From: an uncultured Clostridia bacterium
Lineage (GTDB): Bacteria; Bacillota; Clostridia; Oscillospirales; Ruminococcaceae
DNA: 38,405 bases
Direction: 5' to 3'
Assembly: GCA_947629905.1 (NCBI GenBank)
Contig: CANRFM010000019.1
Coordinates: 1 to 38,405 of the forward strand
In this document: positions 29,898-38,097 of the stretch, in pieces
How positions within the stretch are numbered: the first letter of the stretch is position 1
Layout of the letters: each line of letters opens with the position of its first letter
Notes under the pieces: model-generated
The model's database searches: none
Seen by the model: the letters and a program-made list of their open reading frames with translations, nothing else
What the model was told of the DNA's origin: nothing
Position numbers and translations under genes: made by a program

Positions 29898-32687
29898 ATG
29901 ATGAAGGAGAAAGCAAACCCGAAACGATTAAAGGGTACCGTCCTGTTCACCGTCGTATCCGTCATGATGGTGCTCATCGTGTTCCTGATGGGCACACTGG
30001 CGCTTGCTGCGACGGCGAATAACCGGGCGCAAAGCAATTATCAGAAGATACAGACCGAAGCGACCGCCAGAGCCGTTCTGGATGCCGTGTCCCAGTCGAT
30101 CCGGGAGGACACGGCTGGCACGGGCATCCGTATGGCGATCTACAACGGTCAGCCGATCAGCGTGCAGATGAGCGACACGGACAACGTTTATGATGTCACG
30201 GTAAAAGAGATGCCGGGACAGAAGCGCAGCATCTATGATGACGGCGTGTGGAAAGAGTCCCCCGTGTACGAGCTGAGTGTCATGGTCGACAAGACCAAGG
30301 CTGAAACGACCTATAGTGCCTATGTGACAGTTAATTTGACGGAAGACGAGGAAGACCCGCCAACAGGCGGCGGCGGCGGCGGTGCGTTCGTCTCCTTGGG
30401 CGGATCAAGTTCCATTGCTACCGGTGGTTATATCACTGGCGGCACATATGTGGGTATTGATAAGGATCGTGTAACCGGTGAAGAACACGTGATCAATAAT
30501 AATGACGGTTTGATAAATGCACCGCTTTTTGTCAACATGAGTGCAACCATTGCAAATGGTGATAAATCTGGTGTTCATTTTACTGCACCCGGTGATTACT
30601 TTGTAGTAATGGGTGACTTAAAAGAAACCAAAACGGATGGATTTGTTATTGATTACACAGATTTTCAGTGGGGAACTGAACCGGCAACAGGGTATGATTA
30701 TGCAACAAAAACGCCATATGTCTATGTTGATGGAAGATTAACATTTGATGGTGGCTCAAATAAGATCTCATATGGAGTGAATACGGCAGATGCAAAAGTT
30801 CCAACCAATTTCTATCTTGGTTCTATTGATGCAAAACATTTGACATTGTATGGTGACTTGTTTTTGAAAGATCCTACTGCGGAAAACTTGCTTTTCAATG
30901 TAAATGCAACTTCTAATCCGGAATCAGCTTTGTTTAATTGGACAGAAAAAAATATTGTCAACAAAACGTTTTCAGATGCACTTTATGGAAATATTTACTC
31001 CAAGGGAAAAATGACACTTGGTGAAGACAATCCTGCAACTATAGTTGTGGAAGGAGACCTACGGTGCGATAATGATGTTACAATAAAAAAAGGCAGTATT
31101 AAACTTGCTGTTGCGAGCGATGTGGTTTGTAATGGTACATTAACAATTGAGAACGGTGCAACATTAATAGCAAAAAATGTCTATGCAAAGAAAATTCTAA
31201 ATTATGGAACATTGCAATCAACAGGTAACGTTTATTCAGTTGAACCCCTTGAAGGAAATATACCTTTAGTTGACGGTAATGTAACGACAAAAACGTGGTA
31301 CACCAATATTGGATGGGACATTCAAATGGATCAAAATTCGAGGGAAACTGAAGAGGGTGTTACTACAATAATTTATAATGTCAAGTATAAATATAAAGAA
31401 AATAAAAGGGTTACTGAAAATGGTGTAACAACAAACGCTGATGCAGAGATAGAACTTCAGGAGAGCATCAGACTTTCCGAAAATGCAAGTCAAGAGGAAA
31501 AGGAAAATGCATTCAAGGCTTTACATCAGGATCTATTTGATAAGATGGCATTATATGATTCAGAAGCAAATGCACTTGTATCCAATTCCGTAGATCTGTA
31601 TACACCGATCACAAGTGTGGAGACAGCATATACTAAGGATATTTACCCATCTGATTATAGTGAAGCAAATATCAAATCAACAATAGGCTTGACAACACCG
31701 GCTCCTGCTGATTATAGTAGTTATGAAAGATCGGTAAGCGATATTAGTTCTTCATGGACGGTAATCGATTCTACAAGTGATTTTAACGACCCCGGAAATT
31801 TTTATGTAGGCGGTGTGGATGATGATGATGCAGAAGGTGCATACATCGTCAAGAATTCCTGCTATATTAAAGGTGCAAGTACTACGAATCAGCTAAGTAT
31901 TGATAAACCGTTGTATGTAGAGGCGAGTGGTCCATTAACTGTTGTTCTTGAAAATGTTTCATTTAGCAGTTCCAATTGTCCATTAGTTGTTGATGAACAC
32001 GCAGCTACCGTGCAAATTTATATTAAAGGTACTGTAACATTTAATGGCGGAGGAATTTATACAAAATATTATTGGAACAAATTGGTGGGCGGAAAATACA
32101 AGGATATAACACAAAGTGGTCCCAATGGAATGGCACTTAAGAATGTCACAGTTCATATTGATGAAGAGTATGCCAATCTGCAAGCTTCGCTTGAAAATCC
32201 AGCAGATTCAACCACAAACAGATACCCGAATCTGGAGATTTATGGTATCCCTGTCAACAAGCATACTGTAACAGATACTGAGGGCAATACGAAAGTAGTT
32301 TATGATGAGCAGCCAGTCTTAAAGCTTACAAATAGCAATAATATTGTAACAGCTTTGGTGCGTGCGCCTGATCTTTACTATGATCAGGGCTTGGCAAATC
32401 CGCTTGGACAATGCACGATCGAGTATGAAACTGCAAATGGCTCTATATTCAAATACGGAAATGATGTTTCAGATACAACACATTTTACAGCTACATCAAA
32501 GCTAAAGAAAATTGGCTTGATCGGACAGCTGATCGCAGGGGAGATCAAAATTGATTCTAATGCAGACTGGGGCATGATCTATGTGACGATTCCGTCTGAT
32601 CCGCCCGCTGCTGATCCGGACACACCTGAAACACCCGACAGCCCGATGGCTGGCGATTCAGAAGTGCTGTACTACAACTACTACTAA
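29898..32687 (+). CDS. Large PilX-like pilus-associated surface protein
   Basis: A 929-aa protein. The N-terminus (KGTVLFTVVSVMMVLIVFLMGTLALAATANNRAQSNYQKIQTEA) is PilX-like: a membrane helix followed by a long helix, without the GFTLIE cleavage motif. After a Gly linker (GGGGGGAF, about residue 158) comes about 730 residues of beta-rich sequence with repeated short strands (ATIVVEGDLRCDNDVTIKKG, GTLTIENGATLIAKN, GPLTVVLENVSF), which looks like a beta-helix or adhesin. The tail is Pro/Asp-rich. From about 30400 to 32560 base use is clearly more A/T-rich than the flanking pil genes, so this part is probably an exchanged cassette. Likely a pilus-tip or pilus-bound adhesin. Confidence 0.75.
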   Translation: MMKEKANPKRLKGTVLFTVVSVMMVLIVFLMGTLALAATANNRAQSNYQKIQTEATARAVLDAVSQSIREDTAGTGIRMAIYNGQPISVQMSDTDNVYDVTVKEMPGQKRSIYDDGVWKESPVYELSVMVDKTKAETTYSAYVTVNLTEDEEDPPTGGGGGGAFVSLGGSSSIATGGYITGGTYVGIDKDRVTGEEHVINNNDGLINAPLFVNMSATIANGDKSGVHFTAPGDYFVVMGDLKETKTDGFVIDYTDFQWGTEPATGYDYATKTPYVYVDGRLTFDGGSNKISYGVNTADAKVPTNFYLGSIDAKHLTLYGDLFLKDPTAENLLFNVNATSNPESALFNWTEKNIVNKTFSDALYGNIYSKGKMTLGEDNPATIVVEGDLRCDNDVTIKKGSIKLAVASDVVCNGTLTIENGATLIAKNVYAKKILNYGTLQSTGNVYSVEPLEGNIPLVDGNVTTKTWYTNIGWDIQMDQNSRETEEGVTTIIYNVKYKYKENKRVTENGVTTNADAEIELQESIRLSENASQEEKENAFKALHQDLFDKMALYDSEANALVSNSVDLYTPITSVETAYTKDIYPSDYSEANIKSTIGLTTPAPADYSSYERSVSDISSSWTVIDSTSDFNDPGNFYVGGVDDDDAEGAYIVKNSCYIKGASTTNQLSIDKPLYVEASGPLTVVLENVSFSSSNCPLVVDEHAATVQIYIKGTVTFNGGGIYTKYYWNKLVGGKYKDITQSGPNGMALKNVTVHIDEEYANLQASLENPADSTTNRYPNLEIYGIPVNKHTVTDTEGNTKVVYDEQPVLKLTNSNNIVTALVRAPDLYYDQGLANPLGQCTIEYETANGSIFKYGNDVSDTTHFTATSKLKKIGLIGQLIAGEIKIDSNADWGMIYVTIPSDPPAADPDTPETPDSPMAGDSEVLYYNYY

Positions 32688-32699
32688 GGAGGTGCTGTT

Positions 32700-33179
32700 A
32701 TGCGTAACAAAGGCAAAAAGCTCCGGGGCATGACCCTGATCGAAGTCATTATTGCGATGTTCGTGCTGACAGTTATCTCACTGCTCATGGTGCAGATGGG
32801 TTCTGTCACAAAGTCCATCATGTTCCAGACCAACCACCTCAACAACAAGACGGATGCCGAAGCGCCGATCGTGAACGTGCGTGACGAGAGCGCACTGAAA
32901 GATGCGACAACAGGCGATTTCAAGGAAGTAACGCAGAAAGACGCTCAGGGCAATGAAGTTCTGGATGCAGATGGTAACCCTGTCAAAATCGCAGTGGAGC
33001 AGGATCTCACATTTACAGTCGGCGAAAAACAGGCGGACGGCAGTGTTTCGGATAAATATGGCGAATTTAACGGAAAGTGCTACAACGCAGCTGCCGCCGC
33101 TGATGAGTCCGACCTGAACACCAACACAAACATGAACGGCAACCTCGAATTCTACAAGGTCAGCCCTTCGACCCCGTGA
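32700..33179 (+). CDS. Prepilin-like protein (minor pilin, PilV-like)
   Basis: A 159-aa protein with a type IV prepilin leader: basic MRNKGKKLRG, cut site G/MTLIEV with Glu at +5, then the hydrophobic helix IIAMFVLTVISLLMVQMG. The cut would be made by the peptidase encoded at 34199-35074. The remainder is hydrophilic, ending ...NLEFYKVSPSTP, without the disulphide loop of classical pilins. AAGGAGG precedes the ATG. It starts 12 bp after the large PilX-like gene and precedes another prepilin gene. Confidence 0.88.
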   Translation: MRNKGKKLRGMTLIEVIIAMFVLTVISLLMVQMGSVTKSIMFQTNHLNNKTDAEAPIVNVRDESALKDATTGDFKEVTQKDAQGNEVLDADGNPVKIAVEQDLTFTVGEKQADGSVSDKYGEFNGKCYNAAAAADESDLNTNTNMNGNLEFYKVSPSTP

Positions 33180-33195
33180 CGTGAGAGGTGAGAAC

Positions 33196-34152
33196 ATGAG
33201 AGAAAAATTAAAGGGGTTCACGCTCATTGAGCTGATCGTGGTAATGGCAACATTTTCCATTATCATGGCGGGCGCAATGCAGCTCGTGAATCCGGTTACG
33301 AAAATGATGGTGCAGGCAGATGTGCACGAGGGCGGTAATGCGGCGACAAGCGACATTGCCAACTATATCAAGAACGAGCTGTCCCCGGTGGAATATATGT
33401 TCGTGTATAACAATATACCCAGAACAAGCACCGGGGAGGTGGATGAGTCTGCCATTCAAGCACGGGCGTATCAATTTGCAGCCGATCACTACAGCGGTAT
33501 CATCAAGTCAGGCGGTTCGCCGACAAGCTTTGAATATGCCGACGGAACGATTCATGTCATGTTGATTGATAATACCAACAATACGATCAAAAGCATGGCA
33601 TATGATTACAAATTTGATTATCCGACACCGACATTGATTTCATCCGATACTGATGTGTATGAGATCAACCGTGCTTACTATGACGATTATCAAATTCAAG
33701 TGAGATTTGCGAACGCCACAAAGGATGACTTCAAAAACAATACAGTTTCAGATACAGATTATGCAGACCTTTCTCATTCGATCAATGCCAAGACTACGGT
33801 ATTCAGCATTCTGGCTACAACAGTGCGGAATCATACGGAATATTCTTTCCTGACACACGCAAGTTTGTCTATGGTGAATATTGTAGAAAGGCAGAGCTAC
33901 GGACATAGTGGACTTCCTGTCAGAACTTACTACACCATTGGTGAAGTACCTGTGTTTGATGCTCATCATCAGCCTGTATATGATCCCCCCGGTAGTTCGG
34001 TGCAGAAGAGAGAACCCGGCATCGTAGATATGGTGGACAGCAGTTTGCCTGCTGCTGCCAAAATGCCGATCGATGTAAACACAACATCTGCACCGGCTGA
34101 CGGCAACTACTGCATCATCTACAGCTACACCACAGAGATCAATAATAGCTGA
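33196..34152 (+). CDS. Prepilin-like protein, large (PilW/pseudopilin-like)
   Basis: A 318-aa protein with leader MREKLKG/FTLIELIVVMATFSIIMAGAMQL: cut site G/F and Glu at +5. The long C-terminal globular domain (about 290 residues) is bigger than in a major pilin, as in PilW/GspJ-type pseudopilins that start the fibre. ATG 33196 with GAGAGGTGAG is preferred to the in-frame GTG at 33181. Bases about 33480-33950 are more A/T-rich than the pilB region, as in the PilX-like gene. No clear major pilin PilA is in the window. Confidence 0.85.
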   Translation: MREKLKGFTLIELIVVMATFSIIMAGAMQLVNPVTKMMVQADVHEGGNAATSDIANYIKNELSPVEYMFVYNNIPRTSTGEVDESAIQARAYQFAADHYSGIIKSGGSPTSFEYADGTIHVMLIDNTNNTIKSMAYDYKFDYPTPTLISSDTDVYEINRAYYDDYQIQVRFANATKDDFKNNTVSDTDYADLSHSINAKTTVFSILATTVRNHTEYSFLTHASLSMVNIVERQSYGHSGLPVRTYYTIGEVPVFDAHHQPVYDPPGSSVQKREPGIVDMVDSSLPAAAKMPIDVNTTSAPADGNYCIIYSYTTEINNS

Positions 34153-34154
34153 CA

Positions 34155-34192
34155 AAAAAGCGGCAGTCGGAAGATTGCTCTCCCGGCTGCCG
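34155..34192 (-). terminator. Terminator of the prepilin peptidase gene
   Basis: CGGCAGTC (34161-34168) pairs with GGCTGCCG (34185-34192) with one G-T pair. On the minus strand it is followed by CTTTTTTGTC, so it ends pilD transcription. No T tract exists on the plus strand, so the stop of the upstream pil operon is not explained by it. Confidence 0.75.
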
Positions 34193-34198
34193 AACCCT

Positions 34199-35074
34199 TT
34201 ATGCGTAGGGGTTGTAGGTGAGGATGCCGATGTACCAGTTCAGGAGCGGTTCGCCCCACAGCGCCCCGAAGAACAGTCCGATCGAAAGCGCCGGCCCGAA
34301 GGCGAATTTTGACTCGCCGCTGATCAATTTCCCGATCAGCCCCCACCCGGCAGCAATGAGGATCCCGAAGAATGCGGAAGCGAGGACGGCTTTCCACCCG
34401 AGGAGCAGCCCGGCAGCCCCCATGAGCAGCGTATCGCCAAGCTCGATGCCCCGCCGCAGGTCCTTTTTGTAGACCTTGCGTGCGATCAGCCCGGTGATCT
34501 CCCCGATGAGGAAGAACGGAACGCTGACGCAAACCAGACCGATCAGATGTGACAGAAGCGAATCTCCCTCAAGCTGTACAAATTCGGGGAGGGAAGCCTG
34601 CGTCTCTGCCGGAAGAGCAGAGATCACGCACAGCGGAAGCCCCAGTGCAGCGATCATGCCGATCATGATGGGATCCATTTCGAGGGTGTCCCAGTCAATG
34701 AACCCGATGCAGATCAGGATGGAGAAACAGAAACAGCAGAGCAGGGATTTCAGGTTGAAATCCATGACGGTAAATGTTACCACATAAATGATCCCGTTGA
34801 GCGCCTCGACAATTGGATAGCGTGGGGAGATCTTTTCGCCGCAGCTGCGGCATTTTCCACGCAGCATCAGCCAGCTCAGGATTGGGATAATATCGATCAC
34901 CCGAATCTTTGCGCCGCAGGTCGTGCAGTGCGAGGAACGCTTGATGAGGGATTCATTACGGGGCAGCCGGTAGATGACAACATTCAGAAAGCTGCCGATA
35001 CAGATCCCATAGAAAAAAACGATTGGGTAGAACATGATGTAAAACCCGGTGTCCATAAATTCACTGTGAAGCAT
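34199..35074 (-). CDS. pilD: Prepilin peptidase / N-methyltransferase PilD
   Basis: A 291-aa membrane protein with about eight membrane segments. It has the N-terminal SFLNVVIYRLPRNES block and a four-Cys zinc-like loop (CTTCG and CRSCGEK), features of the bifunctional PilD that cuts and then N-methylates prepilins. The aspartates are in GFIDWDTLEMD and in GIELGDTLLMGAAG (GxxxGD-x-L), the two aspartyl protease sites. Likely substrates are the two GxTLIE proteins next door. AAGGAGGGC sets the ATG; the gene runs opposite to the rest of the pil genes and has its own promoter at 35109-35137. Confidence 0.95.
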   Translation of the reverse strand: MLHSEFMDTGFYIMFYPIVFFYGICIGSFLNVVIYRLPRNESLIKRSSHCTTCGAKIRVIDIIPILSWLMLRGKCRSCGEKISPRYPIVEALNGIIYVVTFTVMDFNLKSLLCCFCFSILICIGFIDWDTLEMDPIMIGMIAALGLPLCVISALPAETQASLPEFVQLEGDSLLSHLIGLVCVSVPFFLIGEITGLIARKVYKKDLRRGIELGDTLLMGAAGLLLGWKAVLASAFFGILIAAGWGLIGKLISGESKFAFGPALSIGLFFGALWGEPLLNWYIGILTYNPYA

Positions 35075-35108
35075 GATGTATGCCCTCCTTAAAATCGATT
35101 ATACATAT

Positions 35109-35137
35109 ATTATATCACATACAGGCACTTTTGACAA
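35109..35137 (-). promoter_or_regulatory. Promoter of pilD
   Basis: On the minus strand TTGTCA (35137-35132), 17-nt spacer, TATAAT (35114-35109) with TGA before it. It lies in the 94-bp gap to pilB. No equally clear plus-strand promoter for pilB was found there, although TTGACA sits at 35131-35136 on the plus strand. Confidence 0.8.
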
Positions 35138-35168
35138 GTAGAAAATAAAAATACATGGAGGTTATTGT

Positions 35169-36848
35169 ATGAGAAACATTCGTATTGGTGATTACCTTGT
35201 TGAACAGAAGCTGATCACGGAAGACCAGCTCCAAAAGGTACTTGCTGCGCAGAAGGAAGCTCAGGGTTCCAAGCGTTTTGGTGAAATGGTCGTGGAACTG
35301 GGCTTCATCTCCGATGTCAGTCTTGCCAAGGCACTCGCCGCAAAGCTGCGTGTTCCCTATGTAGATCTCGGCAATATCGAGGTGGACGAGGAGGCAGTCC
35401 GCAAAATTCCGGAAAGCCTTGCCAAGAAGCACACCGTTATTGCGATCAACATTCAGGGGCGCAGACTGACCGTTGCGACTGATGACCCGATCAACTTCAA
35501 CATCTTGGAAGACATCAAGATGCAGACCGGTATGGATACCATCCCGGTACTGGCAACCAAGGCAGCCATCAACAAGGCGATCGGTCAGCATTACTCCATG
35601 GAGAACGTGGACAGCGTACTGGAAAGCGTACAGCAGTTCCGGGATGCCGAAATAGAGGACGAGGAGTCCAAGGACAGAGTAGAGAGTGCGCCTATCGTAA
35701 AATTGGCAACGACGATCGTCGAGAACTCCTACCGTGCCGATGCGACCGATATTCACATCGAGCCGTTCAAGACCTATACGAGGATCCGTATCCGTGTCAA
35801 CGGCGATCTTGTAGAACTGATGAATGTTTCCAATGTCGTGCATAATGCCCTGACGACCCGTCTGAAGCTGATCTCCGGCATGAACATCGCCGAGAAGCGT
35901 ATCCCGCAGGACGGACGTTTCACACAGACCGTTGACGGCACGGTGCTTGACGTGCGTGTATCCTCTCTGCCGACCGTAAACGGTGAGAAGATCGTTATCA
36001 GAATCCTGTCTACCGGTCAGATCGCGCTCCGTAAGATCACCGACCTTGGTATGTCGGATTACAACTATAATCTGTTTGAGTCCATGATCAAGTGCCCGCA
36101 CGGCGTTATTCTGGTAACAGGACCTACTGGTTCCGGTAAGACTACGACCCTGTATGCCGCACTTGGCGAACTCGCAAAGCCGAATGTTAACGTTATTACC
36201 GTTGAGGACCCAGTCGAAAAGGCGATCGACGGTATCAATCAGGTACAGGTAAATGCCAAGGCAGGTATGACCTTTGCGGCTGCCCTGCGTTCTATCCTCC
36301 GTCAGGACCCGGATATTGTCATGATCGGTGAGATGCGTGACTCCGAGACAGCGGACATCGGTATCCGTGCCGCTATCACAGGTCACTTGGTACTGTCTAC
36401 GCTGCATACAAACGATGCGGCTTCCACCATCGTCCGTCTGGTCGATATGGGCGTAGCGCCTTACATGGTAGCAACCTCCCTGATCGGTGTTATTGCACAG
36501 CGTCTGGTTAAGGTACTCTGCCCGAAGTGCAAGAGACAGCGTATGTCCGATGAGGAAGAGAACAAGCTGATGAAGCTGGACGATGTGACAACACCCATTC
36601 CGGTGTTTGAGTCTGTCGGCTGCCCGGAGTGCAACAACACCGGCTACCGTGGACGTACTGCAATTCATGAGATCATCCACTGCACGGCAGGTATTTCTAC
36701 GATCGTTGCCCGCAACGGCAGCAAGGAGGAAATCGAGGAAGCCGCAAAGAAAAACGGCACCAAGCTGCTTCGTGATAACGTTTCCGAGCTGGTACAGCAG
36801 GGCGTTACCTCTATGGATGAGCTGGTACGTGTAACTTACACTGTATAA
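35169..36848 (+). CDS. pilB: Type IV pilus assembly ATPase PilB
   Basis: A 559-aa hexameric ATPase that drives pilus extension. The N-terminal GSPII_E domain (MRNIRIGDYLVEQKLITEDQLQKVLAAQ, residues 1-145) is followed by the motor: Walker A GPTGSGKTT (318-326), Asp box (VITVEDPVE), Walker B (MIGEMRDSETA), His box (GHLVLSTLHTNDA), and four zinc Cys (C451/C454, C485/C488) typical of PilB/GspE, absent in PilT. Length is normal. GGAGG precedes the ATG by 7 nt. pilT is 70 bp downstream. Confidence 0.96.
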   Translation: MRNIRIGDYLVEQKLITEDQLQKVLAAQKEAQGSKRFGEMVVELGFISDVSLAKALAAKLRVPYVDLGNIEVDEEAVRKIPESLAKKHTVIAINIQGRRLTVATDDPINFNILEDIKMQTGMDTIPVLATKAAINKAIGQHYSMENVDSVLESVQQFRDAEIEDEESKDRVESAPIVKLATTIVENSYRADATDIHIEPFKTYTRIRIRVNGDLVELMNVSNVVHNALTTRLKLISGMNIAEKRIPQDGRFTQTVDGTVLDVRVSSLPTVNGEKIVIRILSTGQIALRKITDLGMSDYNYNLFESMIKCPHGVILVTGPTGSGKTTTLYAALGELAKPNVNVITVEDPVEKAIDGINQVQVNAKAGMTFAAALRSILRQDPDIVMIGEMRDSETADIGIRAAITGHLVLSTLHTNDAASTIVRLVDMGVAPYMVATSLIGVIAQRLVKVLCPKCKRQRMSDEEENKLMKLDDVTTPIPVFESVGCPECNNTGYRGRTAIHEIIHCTAGISTIVARNGSKEEIEEAAKKNGTKLLRDNVSELVQQGVTSMDELVRVTYTV

Positions 36849-36849
36849 A

Positions 36850-36882
36850 TCCCGGAAGCAGCCATCCGGGAGATTCCGGATG
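36850..36882 (+). promoter_or_regulatory. Mutually exclusive hairpins between pilB and pilT
   Basis: TCCCGGA (36850-36856) pairs with TCCGGGA (36865-36871), while CATCCGG (36863-36869) pairs with CCGGATG (36876-36882). The two stems share bases and exclude each other. No T tract follows. It could modulate read-through or mRNA processing between pilB and pilT. Confidence 0.45.
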
Positions 36883-36918
36883 ACGATCCTATGAAATAAT
36901 CGTTTGGAGGAAACTAAA

Positions 36919-37989
36919 ATGGCTATTGAAATTAACCGCATTCTGAATGAAGCCCGTGCGATCGGCTGTTCCGACTTGCACTTTACCTATGGCATCAACC
37001 CCATTGTACGTCTGAACGGTGCACTGCGCAAAATGACAAAGTATGCCGAACTGGATGAAGAGGAGATCATGGACATCGCCAACCAGATGACCAATGAGAC
37101 CCAGATGGCAAGCATCCGTGCGCACAGGGATACGGACTTTTCGTTCCAGACGACAGCCGGCTATCGTCACCGTGTCAATGTGTATTTCCAGAGAGGCAAG
37201 ACGGCGATCGCTATCCGTCTGCTGCGCAATGACATCCCGACACTGGATGATCTGCAGCTTCCGCCCGTTCTGGCTGATTTTGCCATGCGTCCCCGTGGGC
37301 TTGTTCTGGTAACAGGTCCTACCGGTTCCGGTAAGTCCACCACCCTTGCCGGCATGATCGACTACATCAACGTCCACAGAAGTGCGCACGTTATCACCGT
37401 CGAGGACCCGATCGAGTATGTACATACACATAAACTCTGTATGGTGAACCAGAGAGAAGTCGGCGACGATGTGCCGGATTTCGCCTCTGCACTCCGTGCC
37501 GCACTCCGTGAAGACCCGGACGTTATCCTCGTAGGTGAGATGCGTGACTTCGAGACGATCACCGCAGCCGTAACCGCAGCCGAGACCGGACACCTTGTGC
37601 TGTCCACGCTGCATACCACCTCTGCGGCAGATACCATCAACCGTATCATTGACGTATACCCAGAGCATCAGCAGGGGCAGATCAGAACCCAGCTTGCTAA
37701 CAACCTTGTCGGTGTTATTTCGCAGACACTGCTGCCCAGACTGGACGGCAAGGGACGTGTTGCCTGCATGGAGATCCTGAACGTGACCGACGCCTGCGCT
37801 GCCATGATCCGTGACGACAAGGTTCACCTGCTGCTGTCGGCAATTCAGTCCGGTAAGCAGTACGGCATGATGTGCCTTGACCAAGAGCTTGCCCGCTTTG
37901 TCAAGCGTGGTGTCGTTTCCGAGACAGCTGCACTGGAAAAGTGCCAGAGCAAGTCGGAATTCTATCGTTACCTGAACGGAAATGGCTGA
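36919..37989 (+). CDS. pilT: Type IV pilus retraction ATPase PilT
   Basis: A 356-aa ATPase for pilus retraction. The N-terminal PAS-like part (SDLHFTYGINPIVRLNGALRKM) is followed by the motor: Walker A GPTGSGKST (133-141), Asp box (VITVEDPIEY), Walker B (LVGEMRDFETI), His box (GHLVLSTLHTTSAADTINRIID), and the end motif with LLPRLDGKGRVACMEIL. It lacks the PilB zinc Cys and has the usual PilT length. ATG 36919 fits GGAGGAAAC; an in-frame TTG upstream lies in the ribosome site. The gene is followed by a hairpin pair. Confidence 0.95.
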   Translation: MAIEINRILNEARAIGCSDLHFTYGINPIVRLNGALRKMTKYAELDEEEIMDIANQMTNETQMASIRAHRDTDFSFQTTAGYRHRVNVYFQRGKTAIAIRLLRNDIPTLDDLQLPPVLADFAMRPRGLVLVTGPTGSGKSTTLAGMIDYINVHRSAHVITVEDPIEYVHTHKLCMVNQREVGDDVPDFASALRAALREDPDVILVGEMRDFETITAAVTAAETGHLVLSTLHTTSAADTINRIIDVYPEHQQGQIRTQLANNLVGVISQTLLPRLDGKGRVACMEILNVTDACAAMIRDDKVHLLLSAIQSGKQYGMMCLDQELARFVKRGVVSETAALEKCQSKSEFYRYLNGNG

Positions 37990-37994
37990 TACGA

Positions 37995-38056
37995 GATCCC
38001 TCCCGTATGGGAGGGATCAGCCTGTCAAAAAAGTCCAGCCGAACGCTGGACTTTTT
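37995..38056 (+). terminator. Two terminators after pilT
   Basis: First hairpin: GATCCCTCCC (37995-38004) and GGGAGGGATC (38009-38018), perfect, loop GTAT, without a T run. Second hairpin: AAAAAGTCCAGC (38028-38039) and GCTGGACTTTTT (38045-38056), perfect, ending in T; it could also work in the minus direction. The second may belong to the IS end rather than to pilT. Confidence 0.8.
38017..38036. repeat. 20-bp sequence, inverted copy of 1070-1089 (candidate left end of IS)
   Basis: TCAGCCTGTCAAAAAAGTCC is the exact reverse complement of 1070-1089. It lies about 60 bp upstream of the transposase ATG, where the left terminal inverted repeat of an IS1182-type element would be. Confidence 0.55.
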
Positions 38057-38097
38057 CATATATAAGTGATATAATAGAGAAAAAGGCGGTGAAGCAG

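Noticed and set aside
35131-35157. Plus-strand promoter for pilB using TTGACA at 35131
   Set aside because: The -35 box is perfect, but no -10 box lies at 16-18 nt; the only T/A-rich hexamers are too near or inside the ribosome site.
35115-36941. 608-codon open frame on the minus strand
   Set aside because: It lies fully opposite pilB, which has all ATPase motifs. The antisense frame has no ribosome site and no recognisable domain.
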